Counted from the stretch's first letter, positions 24,017 to 32,383 are shown. The stretch is DNA of 64,000 nt from Neobacillus niacini (GCF_023715415.1 NZ_JAMBOB010000003.1:1-64000); one strand, 5' to 3'. The notes: generated from the sequence alone by a model not told the origin. Numbers and translations are program-made.

Positions 24017-24811
24017 ATGAGAGCACTAAAACAATTGTTTCGTTTTGGTTGGGAGCAGGCCCTTTCATGTTTGTTTCCTGTCGTTATTTTTGCCTCTTTG
24101 GCATTTACACAAATCGTATCACTTCCTTTCCTGCCACGGTATGATTGGCTTCTTATCATCTGCCTTCTCATGCAGTGGGGGATGGTGCGTTCGGGGCTGG
24201 AAACTCGTGATGAACTAAAGGTTATCACCTTGTTCCATTTAATTGGACTCGCGCTTGAAGTTTTCAAGACACACATGGGTTCCTGGTCTTATCCAGAAGA
24301 AGGATATTTCAAAATCTTAACTGTGCCTTTGTATAGTGGGTTTATGTATGCAAGTGTAGCCAGTTATCTTTGCCAGGCGTGGAGGAGATTAAAGGTTGAA
24401 CTGGTAAAGTGGCCGCCGTTTTTGGTGGTGGTGCCTCTTGCGGCTGCGATTTATTTTAATTTTTTTACCCACCATTTTTGGATTGATGTTCGTTGGTGGC
24501 TATCTGGCCTGGTATTGATTGTTTTCTGGCAATCATGGGTCACATACGAGGTTAATGGAACTCGTTACCGAATGCCACTCGCATTTTCTTTTGTGCTCAT
24601 CGGATTTTTTATATGGATAGCAGAAAATATCGCAACCTTCTTTGGCGCTTGGGAATATCCAAACCAAACCGATGTATGGAGTCTCGTCCATCTCGGAAAG
24701 GTGAGTTCATGGCTCTTATTAGTAATTGTGAGCTTTCTTATCGTAGCGTCGTTGAAGCAGGTTAAGGGAAATTCCAATAAGGTGGATACTTATCAATTTT
24801 TTAAATCGTAA
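24017..24811 (+). CDS. DUF817 membrane protein (YoaT-like)
   Basis: A 264-residue integral membrane protein with seven to eight hydrophobic segments. The conserved DUF817 stretches are visible: F-K-T-H-M-G-S-W-S-Y-P-E, V-P-L-Y-S-G-F-M-Y-A-S-V-A-S-Y and I-A-E-N-I-A-T-F-F-G-A-W-x-Y-P-x-Q. GGAGG eight bases upstream selects the ATG at 24017 over 24002. No function is known for the family. It follows the HTH gene by 43 bases and ends at two successive terminators. Confidence 0.88.
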   Translation: MRALKQLFRFGWEQALSCLFPVVIFASLAFTQIVSLPFLPRYDWLLIICLLMQWGMVRSGLETRDELKVITLFHLIGLALEVFKTHMGSWSYPEEGYFKILTVPLYSGFMYASVASYLCQAWRRLKVELVKWPPFLVVVPLAAAIYFNFFTHHFWIDVRWWLSGLVLIVFWQSWVTYEVNGTRYRMPLAFSFVLIGFFIWIAENIATFFGAWEYPNQTDVWSLVHLGKVSSWLLLVIVSFLIVASLKQVKGNSNKVDTYQFFKS

Positions 24812-24826
24812 ATAAATACTATTCAT

Positions 24827-24863
24827 AAGTCGGATCCTAGAAAAAAGGAATTCGACTTTTTTA
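24827..24863 (+). terminator. Rho-independent terminator
   Basis: AAGTCG (24827-24832) pairs with CGACTT (24853-24858), with inner ATCC/GGAT-type pairing and a TTTTTT tail. Confidence 0.75.
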
Positions 24864-24920
24864 GGTTATTGTTCTCTTAACTTCATAATAGAGAAGCAAA
24901 AATTGAATGATATTAAGTAT

Positions 24921-24950
24921 CCCTTTCGGCTTAACGAAAAGGGCTTTTTG
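24921..24950 (+). terminator. Second terminator-like hairpin
   Basis: CCCTTTCG (24921-24928) pairs with CGAAAAGGG (24935-24943), followed by CTTTTTG. Confidence 0.75.
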
Positions 24951-25045
24951 ATGTGGATTTTATTATATAGAAGGAATACGGTTTTATAGATTGGAATATT
25001 CATAAAACAGATAGATAAGGTTTTCTATTAAAGGGGGAGTTCTTT

Positions 25046-25843
25046 TTGAAAAATTATTTATCGATGATAGGAAATTATTTGCTCTATTTGGCTGTTATGA
25101 TTGTGGTCATCCTTCTATACAATTTTATATTGAACCCTATCTTAGGATGGGGACAGTTCGGAACAGGCGATAACATAGCAATCCAGTTGTTTATAGTTTT
25201 GACAGCGACCATTGGTCTATCCGCTCTTGTTTATACAATTAAGTACAGGTTACTGAAACAAAAGACAGTAAGATTTTGGAGGATATTTGCGTTCTCAAAG
25301 ATAAGTTTAGGCAGTTTGATTTATATGGTTGCAATTGGACTTGCATTTACATTATTAAATGCAGCTGTAATGCAATTGTTGCTCTATCATAACATTTCAT
25401 CATTAAATGATTTTACCGAAACCTATTTTAACTCTGTATCTTTTACAACTTTAGTTGTTTCTTCAGTGATAACAACTGCACTAGAATTAATTGTATTTAT
25501 TGGAATTATGTTTAACGAAGCAAGAAAAGGTGTACCGGTTTTTTGGCCAATTTTAGGTATCGCCTTAATCATTGCAGCTGTTCAGTCTCCAGGTGGAATC
25601 TGGATGCAGCTTCTAGGAGCTGCTTTAGGTCTTATTTATGGCTTTATATATGTACGTACTTCCTCCATATGGTCAGTTATTTCAATCGGGGTTGTATTTA
25701 ACGTAAGTCTGTTCAGTATGAAAAAAATTGGATGGCTTGATTCTATGGAAAATATGTCGGAATTCAGCCTAATCGTACTTGCAGTCATAATGGCAGCTTT
25801 TCTACTTTTTAGTCTCCTTTGGTATTGGAAAAAACAAAAGTAA
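25046..25843 (+). CDS. CPBP-family membrane protein with lost catalytic motif
   Basis: A 265-residue, eight-segment membrane protein of the CPBP (CAAX protease and bacteriocin-processing) type. The active-site segment that should read E-E-L-V-F-R-G is E-L-I-V-F-I-G here, so the second Glu and the Arg are missing. The later motif has Q where His is expected (I-I-A-A-V-Q). It is therefore probably not a protease. The start is TTG at 25046 with AAGGGGGAG seven bases upstream. It is monocistronic. Confidence 0.7.
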   Translation: MKNYLSMIGNYLLYLAVMIVVILLYNFILNPILGWGQFGTGDNIAIQLFIVLTATIGLSALVYTIKYRLLKQKTVRFWRIFAFSKISLGSLIYMVAIGLAFTLLNAAVMQLLLYHNISSLNDFTETYFNSVSFTTLVVSSVITTALELIVFIGIMFNEARKGVPVFWPILGIALIIAAVQSPGGIWMQLLGAALGLIYGFIYVRTSSIWSVISIGVVFNVSLFSMKKIGWLDSMENMSEFSLIVLAVIMAAFLLFSLLWYWKKQK

Positions 25844-25895
25844 CCTATTTAAGCTTTAAACATTTAATTTACCATACAATGAAATAGCATTGATT

Positions 25896-25928
25896 CCCTT
25901 TAGAGATGATTACCTAAAGGGTCTTTTT
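25896..25928 (+). terminator. Rho-independent terminator
   Basis: CCCTTTAG (25896-25903) pairs with CTAAAGGG (25914-25921), then TCTTTTT. Confidence 0.88.
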
Positions 25929-26071
25929 ATGATTTTAGCTTTAAGTAAGAGAGGATGGTACCAAAAATACATGAATGCATCGACTATTAGGGAAAATAAA
26001 TGTAGAATGAGTGTTTGGATAGTGAATTTAACGTATTGACTACGACATGAAGCCATACAAGGGGGAAGAAT

Positions 26072-27346
26072 ATGGAGCTTATTCACAATCGACTGCTTGA
26101 ATTTGGTTTGGACCCAATCCTTACCGATTATCTTGCTGCTATTATTATGATTATTTTTATTGGGGTTCTCTGTATAGCTGCGAATTTTGTTACGAAGAAG
26201 ATTGTGTTGAGAATCATTACTCATATTATTACGAATAACAAATTCGAGTGGGATAATATCCTTTTAGAAAGGAAAGTATTTCACAGGTTATCTCACATTG
26301 TTCCGGCAATTATTATTTACTATTTTTCATCTACCTTTCCTGACTATCAGGATTTAATAGAAAAAGGAGCCATAACCTATATAATTATTGTCGGGCTAAT
26401 GGTCATTAATAGCTTTTTAAAAGCATTTAATGATATTTATTTAACCTTTGAAATCTCCAAGACTAAGCCAATCAAAGGATATATTCAGGTTGTTCAAATT
26501 ATTGTTTTCATTCTCGGTGGAATCGTTATTATCGCTAATTTGATGGGGGAGAGTCCTTTTATTCTTCTCAGCGGGATTGGTGCATTATCAGCTGTTCTTC
26601 TAATTGTGTTTAAAGATTCGCTATTAGGACTTGTAGCTGGTATTCAATTAGCGGCCAATGATATGGTGCGGGTAGGAGATTGGATTGAAATGCCTAAATA
26701 TGAAGCGGATGGCGATATCATTGATATCTCTTTGAATACGGTAAAAGTCCAGAACTTTGATAAAACGATTACCACTATTCCAAGCTATGCACTCATTTCC
26801 GACTCTTTCAAAAATTGGAGAGGGATGCAGGTTTCTGGGGGACGCCGTATTAAGCGATCTTTATTTATTGACACCAACACTATCGCGTTTTGCACCGATG
26901 AAATGATAGAGAAATTTAAAACGATTCAATTTCTTTCTGATTACATAACTATTAAGGAACTTGAAATTGCTGAATACAATGCCAAGAATGAAATTAATCG
27001 AAATAATCCAGTCAATGGCCGTGCGCTTACCAATATTGGGGTTTTCAGAGCGTATATTAACCAATATCTTCAACATCACCCAGGAATTAGTCAGGAAATG
27101 ACATTACTCGTAAGACAACTGGCGCCAACTGAAATGGGGTTGCCACTAGAAATTTATGCATTTACCAATGATATTCGCTGGGATGTATATGAAACCATAC
27201 AATCCGATATCTTTGATCACCTTTTTGCAGTAGCACCGGAATTTGGACTTCATTTATTCCAGAATCCATCTGGGAATGACTTAAAAAATATGATGGGACA
27301 AATTGGAGGGAAGATAAGGAATAGAGAAACAGATTACTCCTCATAG
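26072..27346 (+). CDS. MscS-type mechanosensitive channel, YbdG-like
   Basis: A 424-residue small-conductance mechanosensitive channel. Five hydrophobic segments precede the pore-lining and beta domain: G-I-G-A-L-S-A-V-L-L-I-V-F-K-D-S-L-L-G-L-V-A-G is TM3, followed by D-M-V-R-V-G-D-W-I-E-M and G-D-I-I-D-I-S-L-N-T-V-K-V-Q-N-F-D. The extended soluble domain with the I-P-S-Y-A-L-I-S-D-S-F-K-N-W-R segment is typical of the YbdG group. It opens on membrane tension to release solutes during hypo-osmotic shock. AAGGGGGAAG precedes the ATG. Confidence 0.92.
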   Translation: MELIHNRLLEFGLDPILTDYLAAIIMIIFIGVLCIAANFVTKKIVLRIITHIITNNKFEWDNILLERKVFHRLSHIVPAIIIYYFSSTFPDYQDLIEKGAITYIIIVGLMVINSFLKAFNDIYLTFEISKTKPIKGYIQVVQIIVFILGGIVIIANLMGESPFILLSGIGALSAVLLIVFKDSLLGLVAGIQLAANDMVRVGDWIEMPKYEADGDIIDISLNTVKVQNFDKTITTIPSYALISDSFKNWRGMQVSGGRRIKRSLFIDTNTIAFCTDEMIEKFKTIQFLSDYITIKELEIAEYNAKNEINRNNPVNGRALTNIGVFRAYINQYLQHHPGISQEMTLLVRQLAPTEMGLPLEIYAFTNDIRWDVYETIQSDIFDHLFAVAPEFGLHLFQNPSGNDLKNMMGQIGGKIRNRETDYSS

Positions 27347-27436
27347 AAAAAACAAGTAATGGAGTAATTTTGCTTATTCAAGATTTGTATTTTAGAAAGG
27401 GGTCGACATGACCCTGTTCAATTGGGAGGTAAAAGG

Positions 27437-27934
27437 ATGTTGGTAGACATAGTTATCCGGGAATCTAAAGAGTCTGACATTTTCTGCATACAGGAAATAT
27501 ACAATCAAGGAATTGAGGATAGAATAGCTACATTAGAAGTTGAATTAAAGGATAATTCTTACATGAAGGATTGGTATGAAAAACACAAAGGCCGTTTTAA
27601 AGTAATTGTAGCTGAACAAGAGGGGAAAATTGTTGGCTGGGCTTCACTAAACCAATACAGTAAACGAGCTGCCTATGATGGAGTTGCTGATATTTCTGTT
27701 TACATTTCTAGGGAGTATAGAGGAAGGGGAATAGGAAAGAAACTACTCGTTCATCTAGTAACCATCGCTAAAGAAAATGCTTTTCATAAAATGGTGCTTT
27801 TTACATTTCCTTTTAATCTATTGGGTCAAGCATTGTATAGAAAAATGGGTTTTCGTGAAGTAGGGGTGTTTAAAAACCAAGGTATTTTAGATGGGAATTT
27901 TGTCGATGTAATGGCAATGGAGAAATTATTATAG
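27437..27934 (+). CDS. arsN1: GNAT acetyltransferase, ArsN1-like (arsinothricin/phosphinothricin type)
   Basis: A 165-residue GCN5-type acetyltransferase. The acetyl-CoA loop is R-E-Y-R-G-R-G-I-G-K-K-L-L. The pattern I-R-E-S-K-E-S-D-x-x-x-I-Q-E-I-Y-N-Q-G-I-E-D-R-I-A-T-L-E and the closing L-Y-R-K-M-G-F-R-E-V-G-V-F-K-N-Q-G matches the phosphinothricin/arsinothricin acetyltransferase group. ArsN1 enzymes inactivate the arsenical antibiotic arsinothricin. The position 250 bases before arsR-arsB-arsC supports that reading. GGGAGG selects the ATG at 27437 over the in-frame TTG 15 bases upstream. Confidence 0.8.
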   Translation: MLVDIVIRESKESDIFCIQEIYNQGIEDRIATLEVELKDNSYMKDWYEKHKGRFKVIVAEQEGKIVGWASLNQYSKRAAYDGVADISVYISREYRGRGIGKKLLVHLVTIAKENAFHKMVLFTFPFNLLGQALYRKMGFREVGVFKNQGILDGNFVDVMAMEKLL

Positions 27935-28184
27935 ATTCACATATTCGATTGATGACCACTGTTATCAATCTTTTTTTTACATTATCTTTACATTCGGCTA
28001 CTTGAAATTTATTTATAAGTAAATTATTATATAAGCGGATAGTTATATATCGATTGATAAATGAAGTTAGTTTCGTAAGGGTTAACTTGCATAGAAAGTA
28101 CATCCTTGCAAAAAATAAATCAAATGCTTCATTCAATCTCTTTATAAGGATATTATTATTTGCTTATGTCGAGGAGGGCCAAAA

Positions 28185-28538
28185 ATGTTAGAGTCGAGCA
28201 AAGCAGCAATTGATTTAGATCGTGCTGCCAATGTTCTAAAGTTATTAGGGGATAAAACCCGATTAACCATGATTAAAATTCTGGATAATCATGATGCTTG
28301 CGTCTGCGAATTTGTAGAAATATTTAAAACTAGTCAGCCAGCCATAAGTCAACATGTTCGTAAGTTAAAAGATGCTGGGCTGGTGAGGGAAACAAGAAGA
28401 GGGCAATGGATAATCTATTCTTTAAATAAAGATAGTGAGTATTTTCCATTGGTTAAAGATTTATTACTTCACCTTCCAAACCAAGATTTTAGGTTAAAGG
28501 AATTAGAAGAGCAAGGTTTACGAATTTCATGTGAATAA
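28185..28538 (+). CDS. arsR: ArsR family arsenite-responsive repressor
   Basis: A 117-residue ArsR/SmtB winged-helix repressor. The arsenite-binding C-V-C lies in the recognition-helix region (D-A-C-V-C-E-F-V-E-I-F), followed by the DNA helix Q-P-A-I-S-Q-H-V-R-K-L-K-D-A-G-L-V. GAGGAGGG precedes the ATG. It is the first gene of arsR-arsB-arsC. As(III) binding should release it from its promoter. The 16-bp ATCAA-N6-TTGAT sites of the second ars locus are not obvious here, so the two repressors may use different operators. Confidence 0.93.
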   Translation: MLESSKAAIDLDRAANVLKLLGDKTRLTMIKILDNHDACVCEFVEIFKTSQPAISQHVRKLKDAGLVRETRRGQWIIYSLNKDSEYFPLVKDLLLHLPNQDFRLKELEEQGLRISCE

Positions 28539-28553
28539 TTGGAGGTTTCAACA

Positions 28554-29849
28554 TTGGTATCCACGATACTCGCATCATTGATTTTTTTAATTACGCTTAT
28601 TCTGGTTATATGGCAACCAAGAAATTTATCCATTGGTTGGTCCGCTTGTGGGGGTGCAATTCTCGCACTAATCGTTGGAGTGGTTGACTTCCAGGATGTT
28701 CTTGAAGTAACCAAAATTGTATGGAATGCGACCTTTTCATTTATTGCTATCATCATTATTTCCTTAATATTAGATGAAATTGGGTTCTTTGAATGGTCAG
28801 CACTCCACATGGCAAGAGCAGCTAAAGGCAACGGAATTAAAATGTTTGTTTATGTGAGCATTCTGGGTGCTCTCGTGGCAGCATTCTTCGCTAATGATGG
28901 GGCTGCACTTATCCTTACGCCGATTGTCTTAGCAATGGTGCGAAATTTAATGTTTGAAGAAAAAATGGTATTTCCATTCATTATTGCGAGTGGATTTATA
29001 GCTGATACAACTTCACTACCACTTGTCGTAAGTAATCTTGTAAATATCGTTTCTGCTGACTTTTTTGGAATAGGATTTGCAGAGTTTGCCTCAAGAATGT
29101 TTGTTCCAAATTTATTTTCTCTTGTGGCAAGTATTTTAGTCTTATACATCTACTTCAGAAGGAACATACCTAAGAAATATGATTTAGTTCATTTAAAGAA
29201 ACCTGTCGAAGCTATTAGAGATCAAAAGATGTTTCGTTTGTCTTGGGTAGTCCTTGCAATTTTATTAGCAGGTTATTTTATTAGTGAATTTCTAAATATT
29301 CCTGTATCTATTATTGCAGGTATAGTGGCAATATTCTTCTTATTTATGGGGCGAAGAAGCCATGCAGTCGAAACAAAAAAAGTTATTAAAGGAGCACCAT
29401 GGGCGATTGTATTTTTTTCAATCGGTATGTATGTAGTGGTTTATGGTTTACGAAACGTGGGATTAACCAATGTGTTAGCTGACCTTATTCAAGTAACAGC
29501 TGACCAAGGATTATTTGCAGCAACCATTGGAATGGGTTTTATCGCTGCAATTCTATCATCAATTATGAATAATATGCCAACTGTTATGATTGATGCATTA
29601 GCAATTGCAGATACCAATACAACTGGTGTAATTAGAGAAGCTCTTATATACGCTAATGTGATTGGCTCTGATTTAGGTCCTAAAATAACCCCTATCGGTT
29701 CTCTTGCCACTTTATTATGGTTACATGTTTTATCGCAAAAAGGAGTTAAGATTTCTTGGGGAACCTATTTTAAAACGGGTATTGTTTTAACTATACCAAC
29801 TTTGTTCATTACATTGGTTGGTCTCTATATATGGTTATTACTCATTTAA
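28554..29849 (+). CDS. arsB: Arsenite efflux permease ArsB
   Basis: A 431-residue, 12-segment permease of the ArsB/NhaD ion-transporter superfamily that exports As(OH)3 or Sb(OH)3. Diagnostic stretches are [15 protein letters not shown] near residue 115, [16 protein letters not shown] near 150, and the C-terminal [19 protein letters not shown]. The start is TTG at 28554, eight bases after GGAGG; the TTG at 28539 overlaps the RBS. It follows arsR by 15 bases. Confidence 0.95.
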   Translation: MVSTILASLIFLITLILVIWQPRNLSIGWSACGGAILALIVGVVDFQDVLEVTKIVWNATFSFIAIIIISLILDEIGFFEWSALHMARAAKGNGIKMFVYVSILGALVAAFFANDGAALILTPIVLAMVRNLMFEEKMVFPFIIASGFIADTTSLPLVVSNLVNIVSADFFGIGFAEFASRMFVPNLFSLVASILVLYIYFRRNIPKKYDLVHLKKPVEAIRDQKMFRLSWVVLAILLAGYFISEFLNIPVSIIAGIVAIFFLFMGRRSHAVETKKVIKGAPWAIVFFSIGMYVVVYGLRNVGLTNVLADLIQVTADQGLFAATIGMGFIAAILSSIMNNMPTVMIDALAIADTNTTGVIREALIYANVIGSDLGPKITPIGSLATLLWLHVLSQKGVKISWGTYFKTGIVLTIPTLFITLVGLYIWLLLI

Positions 29850-29882
29850 ATAAAATTTTAAAGACAAAAAGGAGAATACATC

Positions 29883-30302
29883 ATGACAAAGAAAAAACTT
29901 TATTTTTTATGTACAGGTAATTCGTGCCGCAGTCAAATGGCAGAAGGATGGGCAAAACAACACTTAGGTGATGAGTGGGAAGTACGAAGTGCAGGAATTG
30001 AAGCACACGGATTGAACCCAAATGCTGTAAAGGCTATGAAAGAAGCTGGAATTGATATTTCAACTCATACTTCTGATATTATCGATCCTGAGTATTTGAA
30101 CAATGCTGATTTAGTAGTAACTCTTTGTGGAGACGCTGCTGATAAGTGTCCAATCACACCACCAAAGGTAAAGCGAGTTCATTGGGGGTTTGATGATCCA
30201 GCTAAAGCTCAAGGAACAGACGAAGAAAAATGGGCATTCTTCCAACGTGTACGTGATGAAATCAGTGGACGCATTAAACGTTTTGCTGACACTGGTGAGT
30301 AA
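29883..30302 (+). CDS. arsC: Arsenate reductase, thioredoxin-coupled
   Basis: A 139-residue low-molecular-weight-phosphatase-fold ArsC that reduces As(V) to As(III) with thioredoxin. The catalytic cysteines match B. subtilis ArsC numbering: C10 and C15 in the P-loop C-T-G-N-S-C-R-S, then the redox pair C82 and C89 in [19 protein letters not shown] precedes the ATG. It is the third gene of the operon, 33 bases after arsB. Confidence 0.97.
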   Translation: MTKKKLYFLCTGNSCRSQMAEGWAKQHLGDEWEVRSAGIEAHGLNPNAVKAMKEAGIDISTHTSDIIDPEYLNNADLVVTLCGDAADKCPITPPKVKRVHWGFDDPAKAQGTDEEKWAFFQRVRDEISGRIKRFADTGE

Positions 30303-30387
30303 GAATGAAATTAATAGCCAAGAGCTTTTTGACTCTGGGCTTAATTAATAATAATGATATAAGCAATTACTTATATCATTTTCAATA

Positions 30388-30495
30388 GGAAGCAATCAAG
30401 GAATAGAAGCACGATTTGTTAAATTTAATGAATTACCTGAAGAAATCAATCCTTTTATCAAAAACAAGTTAGTCGAATTAAATGGGCGATTTTAA
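30388..30495 (+). pseudogene. Possible C-terminal gene remnant (NUDIX-like end)
   Basis: An open stretch without start codon encodes G-I-E-A-R-F-V-K-F-N-E-L-P-E-E-I-N-P-F-I-K and ends with a stop. The pattern R-F-x-x-F-x-E-L-P-E-x-I-N-P is like the end of NUDIX hydrolases, but the NUDIX box itself is absent. It is weak evidence of a deleted gene between the two ars loci. Confidence 0.35.
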
Positions 30496-30500
30496 TGTTA

Positions 30501-30533
30501 AAAAGGAGCTGCTTTTTTGCAGTTCCTTTTTCA
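30501..30533 (+). terminator. Rho-independent terminator
   Basis: AAAGGAGCTGC (about 30502-30512) pairs with GCAGTTCCTTT (30519-30529) and is followed by a T-run. It ends the arsR-arsB-arsC transcript. Confidence 0.8.
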
Positions 30534-30551
30534 TAAATCCTACACAGTGTT

Positions 30552-30764
30552 TTATTCATGGTTGTTTACCTTAGTCAATTGGTGATAGGCATCCAAAAAT
30601 CGTTCGTAAGTCTGGTTACCGTAACGTCTTGGGTCATTTTGGAAAAATAAGTTCATGGTTATATCCTTAGCCTGTTGCAAGGAACAATTTCGAGAAATCA
30701 TTACTAAATTTATATAGGAGAGGAAATACTCTTTTTTCAAGGTACCAGCATGATTAACAGTCAA
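30552..30764 (-). CDS. Small protein of the second ars locus, function unknown
   Basis: A 70-residue soluble, probably helical protein (M-T-V-N-H-A-G-T-L-K-K-E-Y at the start; N-D-P-R-R-Y-G-N-Q-T-Y-E-R-F-L-D-A-Y near the end) with one cysteine. The TTG start at 30764 is set by GGGAGG at 30773-30779; an open frame extends to 30815 but overlaps the next gene and lacks an RBS. It is 28 bases downstream of another small gene in the same direction and probably in the same operon. I do not recognise it. Confidence 0.55.
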   Translation of the reverse strand: MTVNHAGTLKKEYFLSYINLVMISRNCSLQQAKDITMNLFFQNDPRRYGNQTYERFLDAYHQLTKVNNHE

Positions 30765-30792
30765 AATAAAAACCTCCCTAAAAGACAAATTG

Positions 30793-30984
30793 CTAAAAAC
30801 AGCACACACAATCACAATTTGTTTTTACGGTAGTTAATTGTCGTTTTGATGTAAATTTTTTAACTACCTTTTGAAATAATGTGTCCCTACAGAAATCTTC
30901 CATTTTCAAGGCATTTTGCGCTTTACTTTCAACGTCCTCTTGGCGTAATTTTATCAATTGATATGCTTCATACTCATTAAACAT
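30793..30984 (-). CDS. Small Cys-tailed protein of the second ars locus, function unknown
   Basis: A 63-residue protein beginning M-F-N-E-Y-E-A-Y-Q-L-I-K-L-R-Q-E-D-V-E and ending in the cysteine-rich tail T-N-C-D-C-V-C-C-F. Four cysteines in the last seven residues suggest arsenite or other soft-metal binding. AGGAGGAAATTAAC leads into the ATG. Two ATCAA-N6-TTGAT sites lie at 31003-31040, directly upstream, so it is likely under the ArsR encoded next to it. It could be an As(III)-binding or chaperone-like peptide (inference). Confidence 0.65.
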   Translation of the reverse strand: MFNEYEAYQLIKLRQEDVESKAQNALKMEDFCRDTLFQKVVKKFTSKRQLTTVKTNCDCVCCF

Positions 30985-31002
30985 GTTAATTTCCTCCTAT
31001 TA

Positions 31003-31639
31003 ATCAAATAATATTGATATATTAATCAAAAAAAATTGATTTAAAACCTAAAAAAATTAACAACTAGGTGGCTTAAAGATACAGCAAAGTTCATGGGACA
31101 ATAAACGATTTAGTTCATTTTGATTTAGTTCATAATAACTCCAGGTGCCTCTTGTCTCTTTTTTGATTATGTTAGCGTCTAATAAAATCTTTAAATGATA
31201 AGATAATTTTGATTGAGCCATATCCATCATGGGAGCCAAATCGCACACACACATAGAGCCATTTTGAGTTAAAATATTCATGATTTGAAGTCTCTTTTTA
31301 TCAGCCATAGCTTTGAATTTTGATTCATATTTTTCAAACTCTTCATCTAAGGATATATCTTGTAATTGAATTTCTTCTTTCACTTTTATCACCTGCTTCT
31401 TTAATCAATTAAACTTGATGCATTTATATTATATCCATTATTTTCATGTGTCAACTGTTTTAATCAAAAAAAATTGATTTAAACTTATGTTTTATTATAT
31501 TTTTGATGAGATAAAATGATACATATAAAAAAATCAATTTTTTTTGATGAAAGGGTTGTAATTAGAAAAAACTGCTAATATACTGTAATTATAAATCAAA
31601 AAAAGTTGATTTACGTATTATAAATCAAAAATATTTGAT
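31003..31639. repeat. Seven copies of a 16-bp ArsR-type palindrome ATCAA-N6-TTGAT
   Basis: Perfectly matching half-sites occur at 31003-31018, 31025-31040, 31404-31419, 31463-31478, 31533-31548, 31595-31610 and 31624-31639. Two precede the Cys-tailed small gene and five lie in the divergent arsR/arsI gap. Their form and location fit operators of the ArsR-family protein encoded at 31057-31383. The inner six bases vary, so this is not a CRISPR array. Confidence 0.8.
31057..31383 (-). CDS. arsR: Second ArsR family repressor with Cys-rich ends
   Basis: A 108-residue ArsR/SmtB protein. The metalloid site C-V-C-D-L lies at the start of the DNA-binding region (N-G-S-M-C-V-C-D-L-A-P-M-M-D-M-A-Q-S-K-L-S-Y-H-L-K). 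Extra cysteines close the protein (E-L-C-C-I-F-K-P-P-S-C), giving a second possible As(III) site. The GTG at 31383 is used because AGGTGAT precedes it; a GTG nine bases upstream overlaps that RBS. It is divergent from the ArsI gene and surrounded by seven matching palindromes, so it should control both directions. Confidence 0.9.
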   Translation of the reverse strand: MKEEIQLQDISLDEEFEKYESKFKAMADKKRLQIMNILTQNGSMCVCDLAPMMDMAQSKLSYHLKILLDANIIKKETRGTWSYYELNQNELNRLLSHELCCIFKPPSC

Positions 31640-31670
31640 TTATAAAATGGTCATGAGGGAGTTGTTACGA

Positions 31671-32081
31671 ATGAAAATGCATGTTGGAGTGAATGTTACT
31701 GATTTAGAAAAATCCATTCAATTTTACAAAAAGGTGTTAAATGCGGAGCCCGTTAAGGTAAAAGCAGACTATGCAAAATTTTTACTTGATGACCCTGCTC
31801 TTAATTTTACTTTAAACTTGAAAGACGCAGTTTCAGGGAACCAGGTTGGACATTTTGGTTTTCAAATGGAAAATTTAGAAGAAGTCCTTCAACAAAAAGA
31901 GCGTTTAGAAAAATTAGGCTTTTTTGCAAGGGAAGAGATGGATGTTACCTGTTGCTATGCAACTCAAGATAAATTCTGGGTAACAGATCCAGATGGTAAC
32001 GAGTGGGAGTTCTTCTATACTAAGGGCGATGCAGAAATCATGAAAACTGAATCAACATGCTGTTCAACAGAACCAGTATAA
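31671..32081 (+). CDS. arsI: ArsI-type C-As lyase (VOC family)
   Basis: A 136-residue vicinal-oxygen-chelate protein with the features of ArsI, the Fe(II) dioxygenase that cleaves the carbon-arsenic bond of trivalent methyl and aryl arsenicals. Metal ligands are H4, H61 and E113. The substrate-binding vicinal pair is C94-C95 in D-V-T-C-C-Y-A, with K101 following. A further Cys pair ends the protein (S-T-C-C-S-T). GAGGGAG nine bases upstream selects the ATG at 31671. It is preceded by a run of ArsR-type sites and followed by a strong terminator. Confidence 0.92.
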   Translation: MKMHVGVNVTDLEKSIQFYKKVLNAEPVKVKADYAKFLLDDPALNFTLNLKDAVSGNQVGHFGFQMENLEEVLQQKERLEKLGFFAREEMDVTCCYATQDKFWVTDPDGNEWEFFYTKGDAEIMKTESTCCSTEPV

Positions 32082-32160
32082 GTTGAATTCAAACCTCTTT
32101 ACAATTTGCTCCATTTGCACCAAGAATAAAATAATTCAGATGAGTTATTTCGAATATGAA

Positions 32161-32212
32161 AAAATTAAGGAGCAAATATTCAATTGAATTTTGCTCCTTA
32201 ATTTTTTTTCTA
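32161..32212 (+). terminator. Strong rho-independent terminator of arsI
   Basis: AATTAAGGAGCAAA (32163-32176) pairs with TTTGCTCCTTAATT (about 32190-32203), followed by a long T-run. Confidence 0.92.
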
Positions 32213-32383
32213 GGTAAGAGAATTAATAGGGTGTTATAAGCAGAAAAAGAGGAAATGAAAGAAGTATTTGCTTCTAAAGGAAACAATGCATGTATGTTCG
32301 TTATCAAGGATATGCAGATATCCATTCAGTAATAAGAAACATAGAAGAGAAGATTAAGATAAAACATGTGAAGAAAGGGTAGG
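32213..32383 (+). other. Possible decayed coding sequence before the STAND gene
   Basis: Two short frames read K-E-V-F-A-S-K-G-N-N-A-C-M-F-V-I-K and G-Y-A-D-I-H-S-V-I-R-N-I-E-E-K-I-K, the second ending with a stop at 32381-32383. They look protein-like but have no common frame, start or RBS. I cannot name a family. Confidence 0.25.

Noticed and set aside
31003-31639. CRISPR array suggested by repeated ATCAA...TTGAT units
   Set aside because: Units are 16-bp palindromes with variable centres, irregular spacing of 6 to 360 bases, and a gene inside the run; this is an operator cluster.
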